The notes beneath the pieces are model-generated. The model saw only the letters and a list, made by a program, of their open reading frames with translations. It searched no databases and had not been told where the DNA came from. From CAIXSC01 sp046349915 (lineage in GTDB: Bacteria > Planctomycetota > Planctomycetia > Pirellulales > Pirellulaceae), in NCBI GenBank assembly GCA_046349915.1, contig JAXMBL010000003.1:2232001-2296000 (forward strand): a stretch of 64,000 nucleotides of DNA. The letters run 5' to 3'. Position numbers and translations under genes: made by a program. This document shows positions 16,047 through 25,142 of the stretch, piece after piece (the first letter of the stretch is position 1; every line of letters starts with the position of its first letter).

Positions 16047-17753
16047 TTACGGGACGATATAGATGCCTCCCAGCACCACTCCCGCCTCGGCGAGCGCTCC
16101 ACGAGCACTCAACGGGAACGGCGGGATCATCCACGGAGCACAGCTGCCGGGCCGGTAGTAGCCCAAGGCGTATTGGCATTCGTTCATCGGATGGATGCCC
16201 ATATTGTACGGCAGCAACGCGATGTTCGAGAAGAAGTGAGCGCCCGAGAGGAACGGTTGGAACAGCGGGCCCGTGGTATGGCCGTAGCGCTCCAGTTGTT
16301 CCTCTTCGAAGTACAGCGGCTTGTGGCACAGTCCCGACGCCTTCCAGGTCATGGTGATCGGCGTCCAGTTGCGAGCAGCCAACGCCACATCGTCCAGACG
16401 GCATTCGCTGGGAACGCCACACCAAGCAGCCAGGAAGCAGATGTCGTCTTCGCCCAGATCACGCACTCGAATGCGAGTTGCCTTGCCGTCGTCGTCCGTT
16501 ACTTCCACTCGCAAATTGGCGATCGCGGTCACACGGCCGCGAGCGACCTCTTGCCCCTTGCGGTCTCGCCATACTCGCGCGGGCGATTGCTCGAAGGGGA
16601 AGCCGCACTGCCCTTGTCCGCTATTCTCGCGGGAAGTGAGATTGCAGGTTGGGGTGATGTCGAGCGAGATCTTCGAGAGGGGGTGCGACTTGACGTAAGC
16701 ACGATGTTCGTTGCAGGCATTCTCGTCGCTGCAGCAGTTCCGCTCGTTGTACAGTCGTCGGCAGAACGCCGCGCTGCGGAGCGGTGTTTCCATCTGTTCA
16801 TCGTCGGCCGATTCAGAGTCCGCGGGTTGCGGGACCGTATCGGGCGTTCGCCGCGCCGAGGGAGATTTCGGCAGGTTCTTAGGAGACGCGGGCGCGGCGT
16901 CCGGATCGGCGGGGGTGAATTGCCGCGGAGGGACTGCGGGGATCGCCTTGGGAGGAATCGCGCCGGGCGGGCCCATAGGGATCGTGCGCAGCGGTTCAAC
17001 GAGTTGCCGCGGCGCGGGAACGCCCTGGTCGTCCGCGGGCGGATCGAGCGCCGGTTCCGCCGGCGGCGCGACGCCATCGGCCGGCTGGTCGAGAGCTGGT
17101 TGTTCAAGTGCTGGCTGACCATCGGCCGGTTGACCAAAGGCTGGTTGACCAAAGGCACGACCTCGTTCCGCGGGTGCTGCTTCCGCAGGCGGATCGAGTT
17201 GCGGGGCGGCGGCGTCTTGCGCGGTGAACCGCGTCTGGTCCCCAAAGGGATCTCGCCGCGCGTCGGTCGGCTGTGTCTCCGACGCCGCTTGTACTTGAGT
17301 GTCGCGATTCACGACGCCGTAGGAAGGCGCCGCATCGCGCACCTTCCAGCGAACCGCCGTGCCCGAAGGGGCTGAACTCGAGATGACGCGAATGGCGGGA
17401 CCCGAATTGGGGAGCCGCGTGGCGGTCGGCGCTGAACGAGTGACTTGAGGGCTGAGGCCCGAAGAGCGTCCCTGCCAACCCGTCGCGACCGCGTCAGCTT
17501 GTCGCGGTTCACCTTGTCGCGGTTCACCTTGTCGCGGTTCACCTTGTCGCGGTTCACCTTGGTTTGGTGCATTCACGACGGGCGCTTCCAAGCGGACTTC
17601 CGGCTCTTGCGAAAGAGCCGGCGGAGTCGCCCAGGCGAGCGGTCCACCCAAGGCGCAGGCGGCCAGGGCGGAAGCGAGCCAATTAGCTCGTTTCGTTGGC
17701 CGTCGAGTATTCAGGGCTGTAATTCGGTGATTCCTGCGTAATGGCAATGTCAT
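16047..17753 (-). CDS. Uncharacterised exported Pro/Gln-rich protein with Cys-rich C-terminus
   Basis: A protein of about 568 aa. The ATG at 17753 lies 71 bases inside the 3' end of guaB, and no better start is seen; a hydrophobic signal-like segment (LASALAACALGGPLAWA) follows at about 25-45. Four perfect QGEPR repeats come next (15-bp DNA repeats at 17499-17558), then a Pro/Gln/Ala low-complexity region with QPAFGQPADG-type units. The last 230 residues are folded and cysteine-rich (LYNERNCCSDENACNEH, CNLTSRENSGQGQCGFPFEQ, CFLAAWCGVPSECRLDD, NECQYALGYYRPGSC). It is probably a secreted or surface protein. I recall similar Cys-rich C-terminal domains in planctomycetes, without known function. 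Confidence 0.7.
   Translation of the reverse strand: MTLPLRRNHRITALNTRRPTKRANWLASALAACALGGPLAWATPPALSQEPEVRLEAPVVNAPNQGEPRQGEPRQGEPRQGEPRQADAVATGWQGRSSGLSPQVTRSAPTATRLPNSGPAIRVISSSAPSGTAVRWKVRDAAPSYGVVNRDTQVQAASETQPTDARRDPFGDQTRFTAQDAAAPQLDPPAEAAPAERGRAFGQPAFGQPADGQPALEQPALDQPADGVAPPAEPALDPPADDQGVPAPRQLVEPLRTIPMGPPGAIPPKAIPAVPPRQFTPADPDAAPASPKNLPKSPSARRTPDTVPQPADSESADDEQMETPLRSAAFCRRLYNERNCCSDENACNEHRAYVKSHPLSKISLDITPTCNLTSRENSGQGQCGFPFEQSPARVWRDRKGQEVARGRVTAIANLRVEVTDDDGKATRIRVRDLGEDDICFLAAWCGVPSECRLDDVALAARNWTPITMTWKASGLCHKPLYFEEEQLERYGHTTGPLFQPFLSGAHFFSNIALLPYNMGIHPMNECQYALGYYRPGSCAPWMIPPFPLSARGALAEAGVVLGGIYIVP
17499..17558. repeat. Four 15-bp tandem repeats (QGEPR coding)
   Basis: Four identical copies of TTGTCGCGGTTCACC, in frame within the minus-strand gene, encoding QGEPR each. 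Perfect identity suggests recent slippage, and copy number may vary between strains. Confidence 0.95.
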
Positions 17754-19164
17754 GGGGATGACTCTCCCGAACACTCGCCGCGGTCACTCGGATGAACCGC
17801 GCGTCCGTACGCAGCTCTTCGATCGTCCGAGTTCCGCAATAACCCATTCCGGCCCGCAGGCCGCCGACCAGTTGGTAGATGAAGTCGCTGAGCGGCCCCT
17901 TGAATGGAACTCGCCCCTCGACCCCCTCCGGCACCAACTTGCCGGGCAAAGCGTCTCCGCCCTGCCGATAACGCTCGCTTGAACCCTTCACCATGGCGCC
18001 TAGGGAGCCCATGCCGCGATAGGATTTAAACGTGCGTCCTTTGTACAAAATCAATGTTCCCGGGCTCTCCGCGAGTCCCGCGAAGAGTCCACCGACCATC
18101 ACGCAGTGGGCGCCCGCCGCCAGGGCTTTGGTAATGTCGCCCGAGTAGCGAATGCCGCCGTCCGCAATGATCGGCGTCCCCGATTCCGCAGCGGCTTTCG
18201 CTGCCTCGTTGACTGCCGTAATCTGCGGTACGCCGACGCCCGAAATCACTCGCGTGGTGCAAATCGATCCCGGGCCAATTCCCACCTTCACGGCGTCTGC
18301 CCCGGCGGCGATCAGGTCGCGACAACCGTCCGCGGTCGCCACGTTGCCCGCCACTACATCGATATCCCACCGTCGCTTGATCTCCCTGACCGTTTCGATC
18401 ACGTTGGCCGAATGGCCATGCGCCGAATCGACGATCAGCACGTCGACATCCTTCTCGATAAGGCTGGCAGCCCGATCATAATCAAACACTCCAATCGCCG
18501 CCCCCACTCGTAGCCTGCCCAGATTATCTTTGCAGGCGTTGGGGAACCGCTTCATCATGTCGATGTCTTTGATCGTGATCAGTCCAGTCAGGTGGTATTT
18601 TTCGTCCACCAGTAAAAGTTTCTCCACCTTTTTTGCCGTCAAAATCTTCTCGGCTTGCTCAAGCGATACATTCCCCGTAGCCGTTACAAGCCCTTCTTTC
18701 GTCATCACCTCGCGGATCGGTAGACTCGCCTGCTCCAAAAACCGGAGGTCGCGGCGAGTCAGAATGCCGACCAGTTTGCCGTGAGCGTCCGTGATCGGTA
18801 CGCCCGAAACGTGATGCCGCTGCATGAGTTCCTGCGCGTGCGATACGGGCGCGTCCGAGCTGAGCGTCACGGGATCGCGAATGATCCCGTTCGCACTCCG
18901 CTTGACCTTGTTGACCTCTTCGGTCTGACGGTCGATCGACAAGTTCTTATGGATAACGCCCAGTCCGCCCTCTTTGGCGAGTGCGATCGCCATGTCACTC
19001 TCGGTGACCGTGTCCATGGGCGAACTTAAGAGGGGGATATTGAGATGGATGCGGCGAGTGAGTCGGGTGGCGACGCTGACCGTCGCGGGCACCACCTCGC
19101 TGTACCGTGGTTCCAAAAGGACATCGTCGAAAGTGATTCCAGTGCGTACGATTCGGTCGTCCAT
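17683..19164 (-). CDS. guaB: Inosine-5'-monophosphate dehydrogenase
   Basis: It oxidises IMP to XMP with NAD+, the committed step to GMP. The 493 aa contain the full TIM barrel with the twin CBS (Bateman) domain inserted at about 95-205. The catalytic loop is GPGSICTTRVISG with Cys302. Flap residues follow near GSLGAMVKGSSERY, and the C-terminal YCGTRTIEEL is standard. GMP synthase guaA lies 11 kb away on the same strand, so the pathway is not one operon. The 3' end overlaps the start of the downstream gene. Confidence 0.97.
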   Translation of the reverse strand: MDDRIVRTGITFDDVLLEPRYSEVVPATVSVATRLTRRIHLNIPLLSSPMDTVTESDMAIALAKEGGLGVIHKNLSIDRQTEEVNKVKRSANGIIRDPVTLSSDAPVSHAQELMQRHHVSGVPITDAHGKLVGILTRRDLRFLEQASLPIREVMTKEGLVTATGNVSLEQAEKILTAKKVEKLLLVDEKYHLTGLITIKDIDMMKRFPNACKDNLGRLRVGAAIGVFDYDRAASLIEKDVDVLIVDSAHGHSANVIETVREIKRRWDIDVVAGNVATADGCRDLIAAGADAVKVGIGPGSICTTRVISGVGVPQITAVNEAAKAAAESGTPIIADGGIRYSGDITKALAAGAHCVMVGGLFAGLAESPGTLILYKGRTFKSYRGMGSLGAMVKGSSERYRQGGDALPGKLVPEGVEGRVPFKGPLSDFIYQLVGGLRAGMGYCGTRTIEELRTDARFIRVTAASVRESHPHDIAITQESPNYSPEYSTANETS

Positions 19165-19338
19165 GGCAGTCCCTGCTTGCGAGAAGGATCCCCACGGAAG
19201 AGGCCGTCGCCTGCGGGCGGCTCCTTGCGGGGAGATTACGACATCCTACAGGACCAGCGTTTCCTGGTGGTCGGCTGCGGGGCCTGAGAATGACCCGGCA
19301 TTATGCGCGTCGCGGGCAAGGTTGACAACGCGGGGAGA

Positions 19339-20229
19339 TTAACGACGGCGGCGATCGTTAACGGGCGTCTCACGCCCGCGCGACCGGTACTGGGCTCGAG
19401 ACCGTCGGCCCATGACTTCGACGTTGGCCACATCGCCCAAACCAAACTCCAGCAACTCGAGCGTGCTGCGTTTAACGGTCTGGCCCGATTCGTCGATTTC
19501 CTTCGAGGTGTGAGCGACCACTCCGCCCGGCACATCGGGGCAATGGGCTTCAAGCGTAATTGTTGTTGAGCCTTTGGTTTGAGAGTGAATCGTGCGGACG
19601 AAAGAAACGTTGCGAGTTGCGTCCAGCACGCGATAAGGCATGTCGATCGCCACGACTTCCACTTGAGTGGAACCGGTGGGAGTCTTACCGTCGCCATTGG
19701 TCATGGTCGTGACGCTGCGCAAAACGTGCGGCGGGATCTTGTCCGTGTATTGCGACAATGTGACTCGACGCTGCTTTTCCGACTGAATCGTCAGCTCCCG
19801 GTTCTGCACGCTAAACACGCGGCCTGAGATTGTGATTTCCTCGTCCCGCAGTTTGCGACGAGTCACCGACTGACCGGGCGACTCGCCCAGATATCCCTGC
19901 CGAACCGATTGCGGCTGCGACGTAAAACGTTTGCCACCGACGTCAACCGTCACTTCCACTCGCAGAGCGAAATCGGTTTCCGTGATTTCCTCGAGAAAAC
20001 TCAGAGTATCCGTGGTCGTGGTTCCGGTTACCCTGCCCCTGGGATCTAGCGTCTCCGTCACCACGCGGACTCGTTTCCACGAACCCGGTTGCCAGCGTCC
20101 CCAAGGATGAGTGGCTTGTAATTGGGCCGTGTCATCGGCATCCCCGCCCAACGATGGGGCGAGGCCGACCCCCGAGAGGATCAGCATCAAACCAAGGATG
20201 TTCCATGGTCGAACGTGATACCAACACAT
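19339..20229 (-). CDS. Uncharacterised secreted protein
   Basis: A 296-residue protein with a signal peptide (MCWYHVRPWNILGLMLILSG VGLAPSLGG). The mature part is beta-rich (GSWKRVRVVTETLDPRGRVT, TDFALRVEVTVDVGGKRFTS, TKGSTTITLEAHCPDVPGGV) and ends in an arginine-rich tail. It contains no catalytic motif I know. The pattern suggests a periplasmic beta-sandwich; similar single-copy secreted proteins occur in planctomycetes. The longer frame starts with TTG at 20235; the ATG at 20229 is preferred. A three-copy palindrome cluster lies upstream. Confidence 0.65.
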   Translation of the reverse strand: MCWYHVRPWNILGLMLILSGVGLAPSLGGDADDTAQLQATHPWGRWQPGSWKRVRVVTETLDPRGRVTGTTTTDTLSFLEEITETDFALRVEVTVDVGGKRFTSQPQSVRQGYLGESPGQSVTRRKLRDEEITISGRVFSVQNRELTIQSEKQRRVTLSQYTDKIPPHVLRSVTTMTNGDGKTPTGSTQVEVVAIDMPYRVLDATRNVSFVRTIHSQTKGSTTITLEAHCPDVPGGVVAHTSKEIDESGQTVKRSTLELLEFGLGDVANVEVMGRRSRAQYRSRGRETPVNDRRRR

Positions 20230-20395
20230 AATCAATCAAAGCTGGATGAGAGTGGCACTGCAACTTAAGTCGGCGCCAGCTCCCAGCATACGTGCCCAAA
20301 TCCCACAATGCCAGCAACTTCTGAAGAATCGGGAGGCTCAACATCGAGCCACGGTCGCGCCGATCGTCACAACCGCTCAACTCAAGTTCCAAAAT

Positions 20396-20528
20396 GTACG
20401 ACGGACTTCCAGTCCGTCGCTTTCCCTTGTCCGACGGACTTCTAGTCCGTCGATCCGCCGCAGCCTTACGGACTGCCGTGCAACTCGTTCGGTGCGTCAT
20501 GGTTCGACGGACTAGAAGTCCGTCGTAC
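20396..20528. repeat. Palindromic repeat cluster F (3 copies)
   Basis: Copies of the ACGGACT palindrome at about 20396-20419, 20432-20452 and 20505-20528. The last copy overlaps the 3' end of the SelA-like gene and provides its stop codon (TAG within CTTCTAG on the minus strand). Confidence 0.93.
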
Positions 20529-21936
20529 GGTCAGATTGCGGGAAGGCGGTTTCCACCGCCTTAACCAGTTCGACGTCTTGGCTGGGAGGGACGCTGCGTA
20601 GGTCGAGAATCACTTGGTCCGCTTCCACTCTGGCCAGGATGGAAGGCGTTGAGGCTCGCAAAGCTTCTGCCAACGTCGCGGTGTTGCCTGTTTTGGGCCG
20701 CAGGCCAATGCCATAACTTGCTAGCCGCATGCCACCCCAGCCGCACGACGACACAAACACATCGCCTGCTTGAGGAGACGCTTGCGCGATGCCCGGGATG
20801 GCGGCCAACTGAGGCGCCAAACGTTCGGCTCGATTGCGCAGATTCTCGACGGAGGTTTCGGCGAGCGTTTCCAGGGGGGCTGAAGCTCCACCGTTCGGGC
20901 CCACGTACAGTCGCAGCGTGGCCGCCAACGCCGCCAGCGTGAGCGCATTGGCTCGCACGGCCGCCCGTAGTGGCTGGTCGCGTAAGGCTTCAACCCATTC
21001 CCTGCGGCCAAGCATGATCGAGCAGGCCGGGCCTCCCAAGAGGCCCTGCCCCCGCACCAAACACAGGTCAACTCCGGCCCGTACGGCGTCCTGAGCGTTC
21101 GGGAGATTCTGCAACGCCGCCACTCGACTTGGAACCAGACCGCATGCCCCAAGATCTGCAATCACAGGCACGTTGTGGCTCTTGCCTAGCTTTGCCAAAT
21201 TGCCAAGGGTCGGCTGGGAATGCCGCCCCGAGAAGGAAAAATCGCGGGGACTGACAGCGAGCCATGCTCCAACGTCAGAACCGGTATAGGGAGCGAAATC
21301 ATCGATGCGAGTGACATTGGTGGCGCCGACTTCGCGGAGACGGGCGCGAGCGAGTGCGACGAGTTCGGGGAGCGGGAGTCCATCAATGTCCACGACCTGG
21401 CCGCGAGAGACGACGACATCACGTCCGACCGCGAGAGCCGAGAGGCTGACCAACAAAGCGGAGGGACCCTCATGAAACACGGCCGCCGACTCGGCGCCCG
21501 TGATCTCGCAGAGCAATGTCTCGACGACGCCGTCATGGCGGGGATCATTGCCAGGCAACCGTTGAGTTCGCGCGGCTTCGACCAAGGCGTTCAGTGCGAC
21601 ATCCGCCAGTAGAGCTCCCCCCAGTTCATCGTGGAGCAAGTGGCCGGTGGCGTTAATGGCCGCTCGCGGGCCTTCGCTTTGAGTCGTCTCAATCCATGAC
21701 GCGATCGATTCGGCCAATTCCGTGGGGCTGGGCACTTCGGCCGCCACGGCTCGCACGTCGTCCTTCATGCGGTCGAGAAAACGCGAGACCCCGGACACGA
21801 CCACGTTGGGGTTCACGCGATTGACGAGATTCCGCAGCGGCGGGCTCTCCAAGAGCTCACTGACAGTTGGAATACCTCGAAATAATGGATTGGACACGGC
21901 AGTCATCCTCCAGGACAAAGTCGGCGTCGTGCTCAC
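20512..21936 (-). CDS. SelA-like protein lacking the PLP lysine
   Basis: 474 aa with the overall layout of L-seryl-tRNA(Sec) selenium transferase: an N-terminal IPTVSELLE segment, the INATGHLLHDELGGALL strand, VVVSRGQVVDIDG, VIADLGACG and VRGQGLLGGPACSIMLG, then RANALTLAALAATLRLYV. In SelA the Schiff-base lysine sits in SGDKLLGGP; here the position is Gly298 (RGQGLLGGP). The asparagine cluster that contacts PLP is replaced by HEGPS. So it probably cannot run PLP chemistry in the SelA way. No selB, selC or selD is in the window. GTG 21936 or ATG 21906 could be the start. The last residues (RTTDF) come from a palindromic repeat. Confidence 0.75.
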   Translation of the reverse strand: MSTTPTLSWRMTAVSNPLFRGIPTVSELLESPPLRNLVNRVNPNVVVSGVSRFLDRMKDDVRAVAAEVPSPTELAESIASWIETTQSEGPRAAINATGHLLHDELGGALLADVALNALVEAARTQRLPGNDPRHDGVVETLLCEITGAESAAVFHEGPSALLVSLSALAVGRDVVVSRGQVVDIDGLPLPELVALARARLREVGATNVTRIDDFAPYTGSDVGAWLAVSPRDFSFSGRHSQPTLGNLAKLGKSHNVPVIADLGACGLVPSRVAALQNLPNAQDAVRAGVDLCLVRGQGLLGGPACSIMLGRREWVEALRDQPLRAAVRANALTLAALAATLRLYVGPNGGASAPLETLAETSVENLRNRAERLAPQLAAIPGIAQASPQAGDVFVSSCGWGGMRLASYGIGLRPKTGNTATLAEALRASTPSILARVEADQVILDLRSVPPSQDVELVKAVETAFPQSDRTTDF

Positions 21937-21997
21937 TTAGCGACGCTCTATCTTACCTGGAGAACGCCTTGCGGGGGCGTCCGGCTGCCTGAGGCCG

Positions 21998-22552
21998 CTA
22001 CTCGGGTCGAGGTAACGCCAAGAACTCGTTCACGGTTTTGGGGCCGGTTTTCTCTTCGGGCGCTTCTTTCCAGAACTCGTACCATGAAGGCTGCTCAGCC
22101 TTAGGCTTGGGTTTGCGAGTCGGCGCGTTGCGACTGATTGGTACGCGGGAGGTCGGCTTGGCAGCCGGTTTACTCCACGGCATCAGAACTTCCTTGGTTT
22201 TCCCCATGAAATTCGAGGTGCCGCGTGAGACGGAGTTCCACGACGAGGCCACGGCGCCTTGCTTGGCAGGTGTTTTTGTGGCGGAGCGCGAGGGCGTGGC
22301 GGGACGCCGATTCTGGTTTCCCGTCGGTTTGGTTTCGCCAGCGCCAAACGGGTTGAGGCTCGACCAGCCCCACCCATCCGCGGCGACGGCAGTGACAGGA
22401 GAGGCGAAGGCGAACAGGCAGCAGGCGGTCCAGGCGGCCTGATGGGCCCAGGAGAACCGGTGGGACCACGAGAACGGATGAGTCCGCGGAGGGAGGCTGC
22501 CAACTCGTGGATGGGCGTCAGGACGAAGCGACAGAGAGTAGAATCGGGACAT
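21998..22552 (-). CDS. Uncharacterised secreted protein (planctomycete type)
   Basis: A 184-residue protein with an Arg/Ser/Pro-rich start, a hydrophobic segment (about 38-58, AAWTACCLFAFASPVTAVAA) that acts as signal peptide, then a Thr/Ala/Lys/Pro-rich basic middle. Two patches stand out: TSNFMGKTKEVLMPWSK and QPSWYEFWKE ending KTVNEFLALPRPE. I recall this pair (KTKxVLMPW and KTVNxFL) from small secreted planctomycete proteins of unknown function. The start is well supported by TAGGAG eight bases before the ATG. It is divergent from proC. Confidence 0.65.
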   Translation of the reverse strand: MSRFYSLSLRPDAHPRVGSLPPRTHPFSWSHRFSWAHQAAWTACCLFAFASPVTAVAADGWGWSSLNPFGAGETKPTGNQNRRPATPSRSATKTPAKQGAVASSWNSVSRGTSNFMGKTKEVLMPWSKPAAKPTSRVPISRNAPTRKPKPKAEQPSWYEFWKEAPEEKTGPKTVNEFLALPRPE

Positions 22553-22684
22553 GGTAATTCTCCTATACAGGGAACAGCGCGCGGACTATCCCGAAAGTCG
22601 CCAACTCTGTAAAGGGCAATCAGCCAGTTGGCTTGCCGCTTGCCCGCGTTTGCCGTAGCATTGGAAGCCGGAGAACTTCTTGGC

Positions 22685-23497
22685 ATGATTGAACAGCAAG
22701 TGGGGTTTGTCGGGGCGGGCCAAATGGCCCAGGCTTTGGCGCGTGGCTTCGTCCAGGCAGGACTGATCGCCCCTGCGCGAATCGTCGCCTACGACCCCGT
22801 CAGCTCGACGTTGCAAGCTTTCGCCGGTTCGATCGCAGGTGCTTGCTGCGTCGCCGATAATCGCCAGGTGATCGACAATTCGGACGTGATTGTACTGGCG
22901 GTCAAACCACAGCAAGTCAATCGCGCATTGGCCGAACTGCGACCTGGCGTAACTCCTGAAAAATTAGTTGTTTCCGTTGCGGCTGGAGTGACCTTGCATC
23001 GCCTGTGCGATGGGCTGGGCACGGGGCGAGTCATTCGTGTAATGCCCAACACGCCCAGTCTCGTCGGACGAGGCGCGGCGGGATTTTCGCTCGGACCATC
23101 GGCTTCCGCCGACGATGGCAAACTGGTCGGCGAGTTACTGAACGCGGTCGGACTGGCGGTGCCGGTTGACGAGTCGTTGTTGGACGCGGTCACGGGACTG
23201 TCCGGTTCCGGCCCGGCCTTCGTCTACGTCATGTTGGAAGCGCTCAGTGACGCGGGAGTGCGAGTCGGTTTGCCGCGAGCGACCGCGGCGGCGCTAGCGG
23301 CTCACACGGTCCGCGGGGCGGCCGAGATGGTGATCAGCACGGGCGAGCACCCGGCCGTGTTGAAGGATCGCGTCGCGAGTCCCGGGGGGACCACAATTGC
23401 GGGTCTCGAAGCGTTGGAGGCTGGCGGCGCTCGAGCCGCGCTGTACGCCGCCGTCGTCGCCGCGACTCGCCGTTCTCAAGAACTGGGGCAACAATAG
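22685..23497 (+). CDS. proC: Pyrroline-5-carboxylate reductase
   Basis: It reduces 1-pyrroline-5-carboxylate to proline with NAD(P)H, the final step of proline synthesis. The 270 aa show the Rossmann loop VGFVGAGQMAQALARGF at the start, VIVLAVKPQQVNRAL in the middle, RVIRVMPNTPSLVGRG and the C-terminal helical signature GLSGSGPAFVYVMLEALSDA and VASPGGTTIAGL. The start ATG 22685 has GGAG about twelve bases upstream. proB lies 18 kb away; proA is not in the window. Confidence 0.95.
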   Translation: MIEQQVGFVGAGQMAQALARGFVQAGLIAPARIVAYDPVSSTLQAFAGSIAGACCVADNRQVIDNSDVIVLAVKPQQVNRALAELRPGVTPEKLVVSVAAGVTLHRLCDGLGTGRVIRVMPNTPSLVGRGAAGFSLGPSASADDGKLVGELLNAVGLAVPVDESLLDAVTGLSGSGPAFVYVMLEALSDAGVRVGLPRATAAALAAHTVRGAAEMVISTGEHPAVLKDRVASPGGTTIAGLEALEAGGARAALYAAVVAATRRSQELGQQ

Positions 23498-23543
23498 TGT
23501 CGGATGTTTTTTTCCTCCTCCGCGAACCGGAACGAGGCGCCGC

Positions 23544-23786
23544 ATGAACTCGATCTTCTGTGTTGTCGACGATAAGCATGTCCCGCTCTACCGCATCATG
23601 TGGGTGGCCGCGGTGCCGCACTTTTGCGGCGACGAAGAGTGCCAGTGCGAAGGACTGTACGAGGTGCGGTTAGAGCAGGATGAATCGGTGTGGGCCAGTC
23701 GCAAGGAACGCGATCAAGTGCTGGCGGCGATGGAAGCCTGGCAAGGCGGCCCCATGCGCGAAGACGACGAAGATCTCGATATCTAG
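23544..23786 (+). CDS. Small uncharacterised protein
   Basis: An 80-residue protein (MNSIFCVVDDKHVPLYRIMW VAAVPHFCGDEECQCEGLYE VRLEQ...) 46 bases downstream of proC on the same strand. It contains four cysteines, three of them in CGDEECQC, that could bind a metal, and an acidic C-terminus (REDDEDLDI). I recognise no family. Normal codon use and composition support a real gene; co-transcription with proC is likely. Confidence 0.6.
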   Translation: MNSIFCVVDDKHVPLYRIMWVAAVPHFCGDEECQCEGLYEVRLEQDESVWASRKERDQVLAAMEAWQGGPMREDDEDLDI

Positions 23787-23820
23787 GGACGTTCACGTAG
23801 GGATCATCACGCACGAATGA

Positions 23821-25128
23821 TCACGTCCCCCAAAAGCCCGTCAACTTTTGCTCGGCGGGAATGCCCAAGGGGAACTTGTGGCTCAGGGGATGGTCGGCGA
23901 TTCCTGCCAACTCGCGTAACGCCTCGTGGACATGCTCCGGTCGCACGCGAATCCCTCGTTCGGCCTCCACCTGAAGATTCGCAGGGTTGAGCGGTACGGC
24001 GAATTGCTTTTCATCGGTAGCGCCTAGGACTCGATTGCCTTTCACGCCTCGGCCCAGGAACAGGGCCGAACCGATCGACCAGTGATCCTTGCCGTTCCCC
24101 GCATTGTAAGTCGGCGTGCGTCCCATCTCGCTCTGCAAGACGACGACCATTTGCTCGCGAATACCCAAGTCGGCGGCTCGACGCAGCAAATAGGCGACCC
24201 CCGCCAAAAACTCGGGGATCAGTCGCATCTGGTCGGGGTCGTTGTTCGCATGACTGTCGAACTGACCGATGTCAAGGTTCGCCGAAACGCATACGCCCGC
24301 CTTGAACGACGCGAGTGCAATCTCCGCTTGTTGGGCGAGCCGCTCTTTCGGAACGTCCTTGGGAATATGCGGAGTCACTCGCTGCAGAGCTTTGGAATTC
24401 GCCTGCGCCATATACAGCATGTTCTCGCTGCGCTCGGCGCGCGGCAAACGCGGCGTCTCGCCGCGTAACTCGCGCTGCTCGCGCAACGCGCGCTCGATTC
24501 GTTCGATCGCAAAATCGTCGTGATACGGAGCTCGCGGGTTACCCTCGACCGAATCGGCGTTGGCGATGCGCTGCAACGAGGGGAGGTAGGGAACGCGAGA
24601 CATGGCGACCAAATTGCCGGTCGATGAATAGTTGCCGAAAGTGAGAAAGGCGAGTGGACACGAACCGCCGCGGCAGGCGGCGACCAAGGCCGCAAACGTG
24701 GGATACGCGAGGCTATCGAGTTTCCCGGTGGCCATATAGCGAGCGCCCGGGGAGTGGTTGTTGACCGAGTAATCGAGCCCGTTCAAACAAAGGAGCTCGG
24801 CGCCGAACTCGGCATAAAACGCTTCGTTTGTCATCCCTCCTTGGGCATGCGACTTGTTCGGCGCGAAGCGATGATTGCCTTGAGTCTGGATGTCGCCCAC
24901 TTGGTAGAGGCGATTGATGCCGTTCGCCCCTTTCGGGTCCATCAAATACGTCGTGTCCCAGCCTCCCGAGGCATTGAACACCACATAGTAAGGGCCAGGA
25001 TAAGGCTCATCCCCCTGCTCGGCCGCGTGTGCTGGACGCCCCGCCATTTCCCAGTCGGACGAAGTGGCTATGGGCAGTGCGAGCCCGAGTCCAGCTAGTC
25101 CGCATAGCTTTAAGAAGTCGCGTCGCAT
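23821..25128 (-). CDS. DUF1501 (sulfatase-like) exported protein
   Basis: A protein of about 435 residues starting MRRDFLKLCGLAGLGLALPI, a Tat-type signal (RRDFLKL). DUF1501 proteins have an alkaline-phosphatase/sulfatase-like fold. The family pattern is seen in GGWDTTYLMDP, LDYSVNNHSPGARYMATGK, QFDSHANNDPDQM, VVLQSEMGRTPTYNAGNG KDHW. They are abundant in planctomycetes, usually paired with a cytochrome-type gene, as here: the partner ends 14 bases upstream. The substrate is unknown. AGGTGG before ATG 25128 supports that start over the upstream GTG. Confidence 0.85.
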   Translation of the reverse strand: MRRDFLKLCGLAGLGLALPIATSSDWEMAGRPAHAAEQGDEPYPGPYYVVFNASGGWDTTYLMDPKGANGINRLYQVGDIQTQGNHRFAPNKSHAQGGMTNEAFYAEFGAELLCLNGLDYSVNNHSPGARYMATGKLDSLAYPTFAALVAACRGGSCPLAFLTFGNYSSTGNLVAMSRVPYLPSLQRIANADSVEGNPRAPYHDDFAIERIERALREQRELRGETPRLPRAERSENMLYMAQANSKALQRVTPHIPKDVPKERLAQQAEIALASFKAGVCVSANLDIGQFDSHANNDPDQMRLIPEFLAGVAYLLRRAADLGIREQMVVVLQSEMGRTPTYNAGNGKDHWSIGSALFLGRGVKGNRVLGATDEKQFAVPLNPANLQVEAERGIRVRPEHVHEALRELAGIADHPLSHKFPLGIPAEQKLTGFWGT

Positions 25129-25142
25129 CGGTCGTCCACCTG

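Noticed and set aside
16023..17375. 450-residue plus-strand open frame
   Set aside because: Antisense to the exported Pro/Gln-rich gene; Arg-rich composition typical of a shadow.
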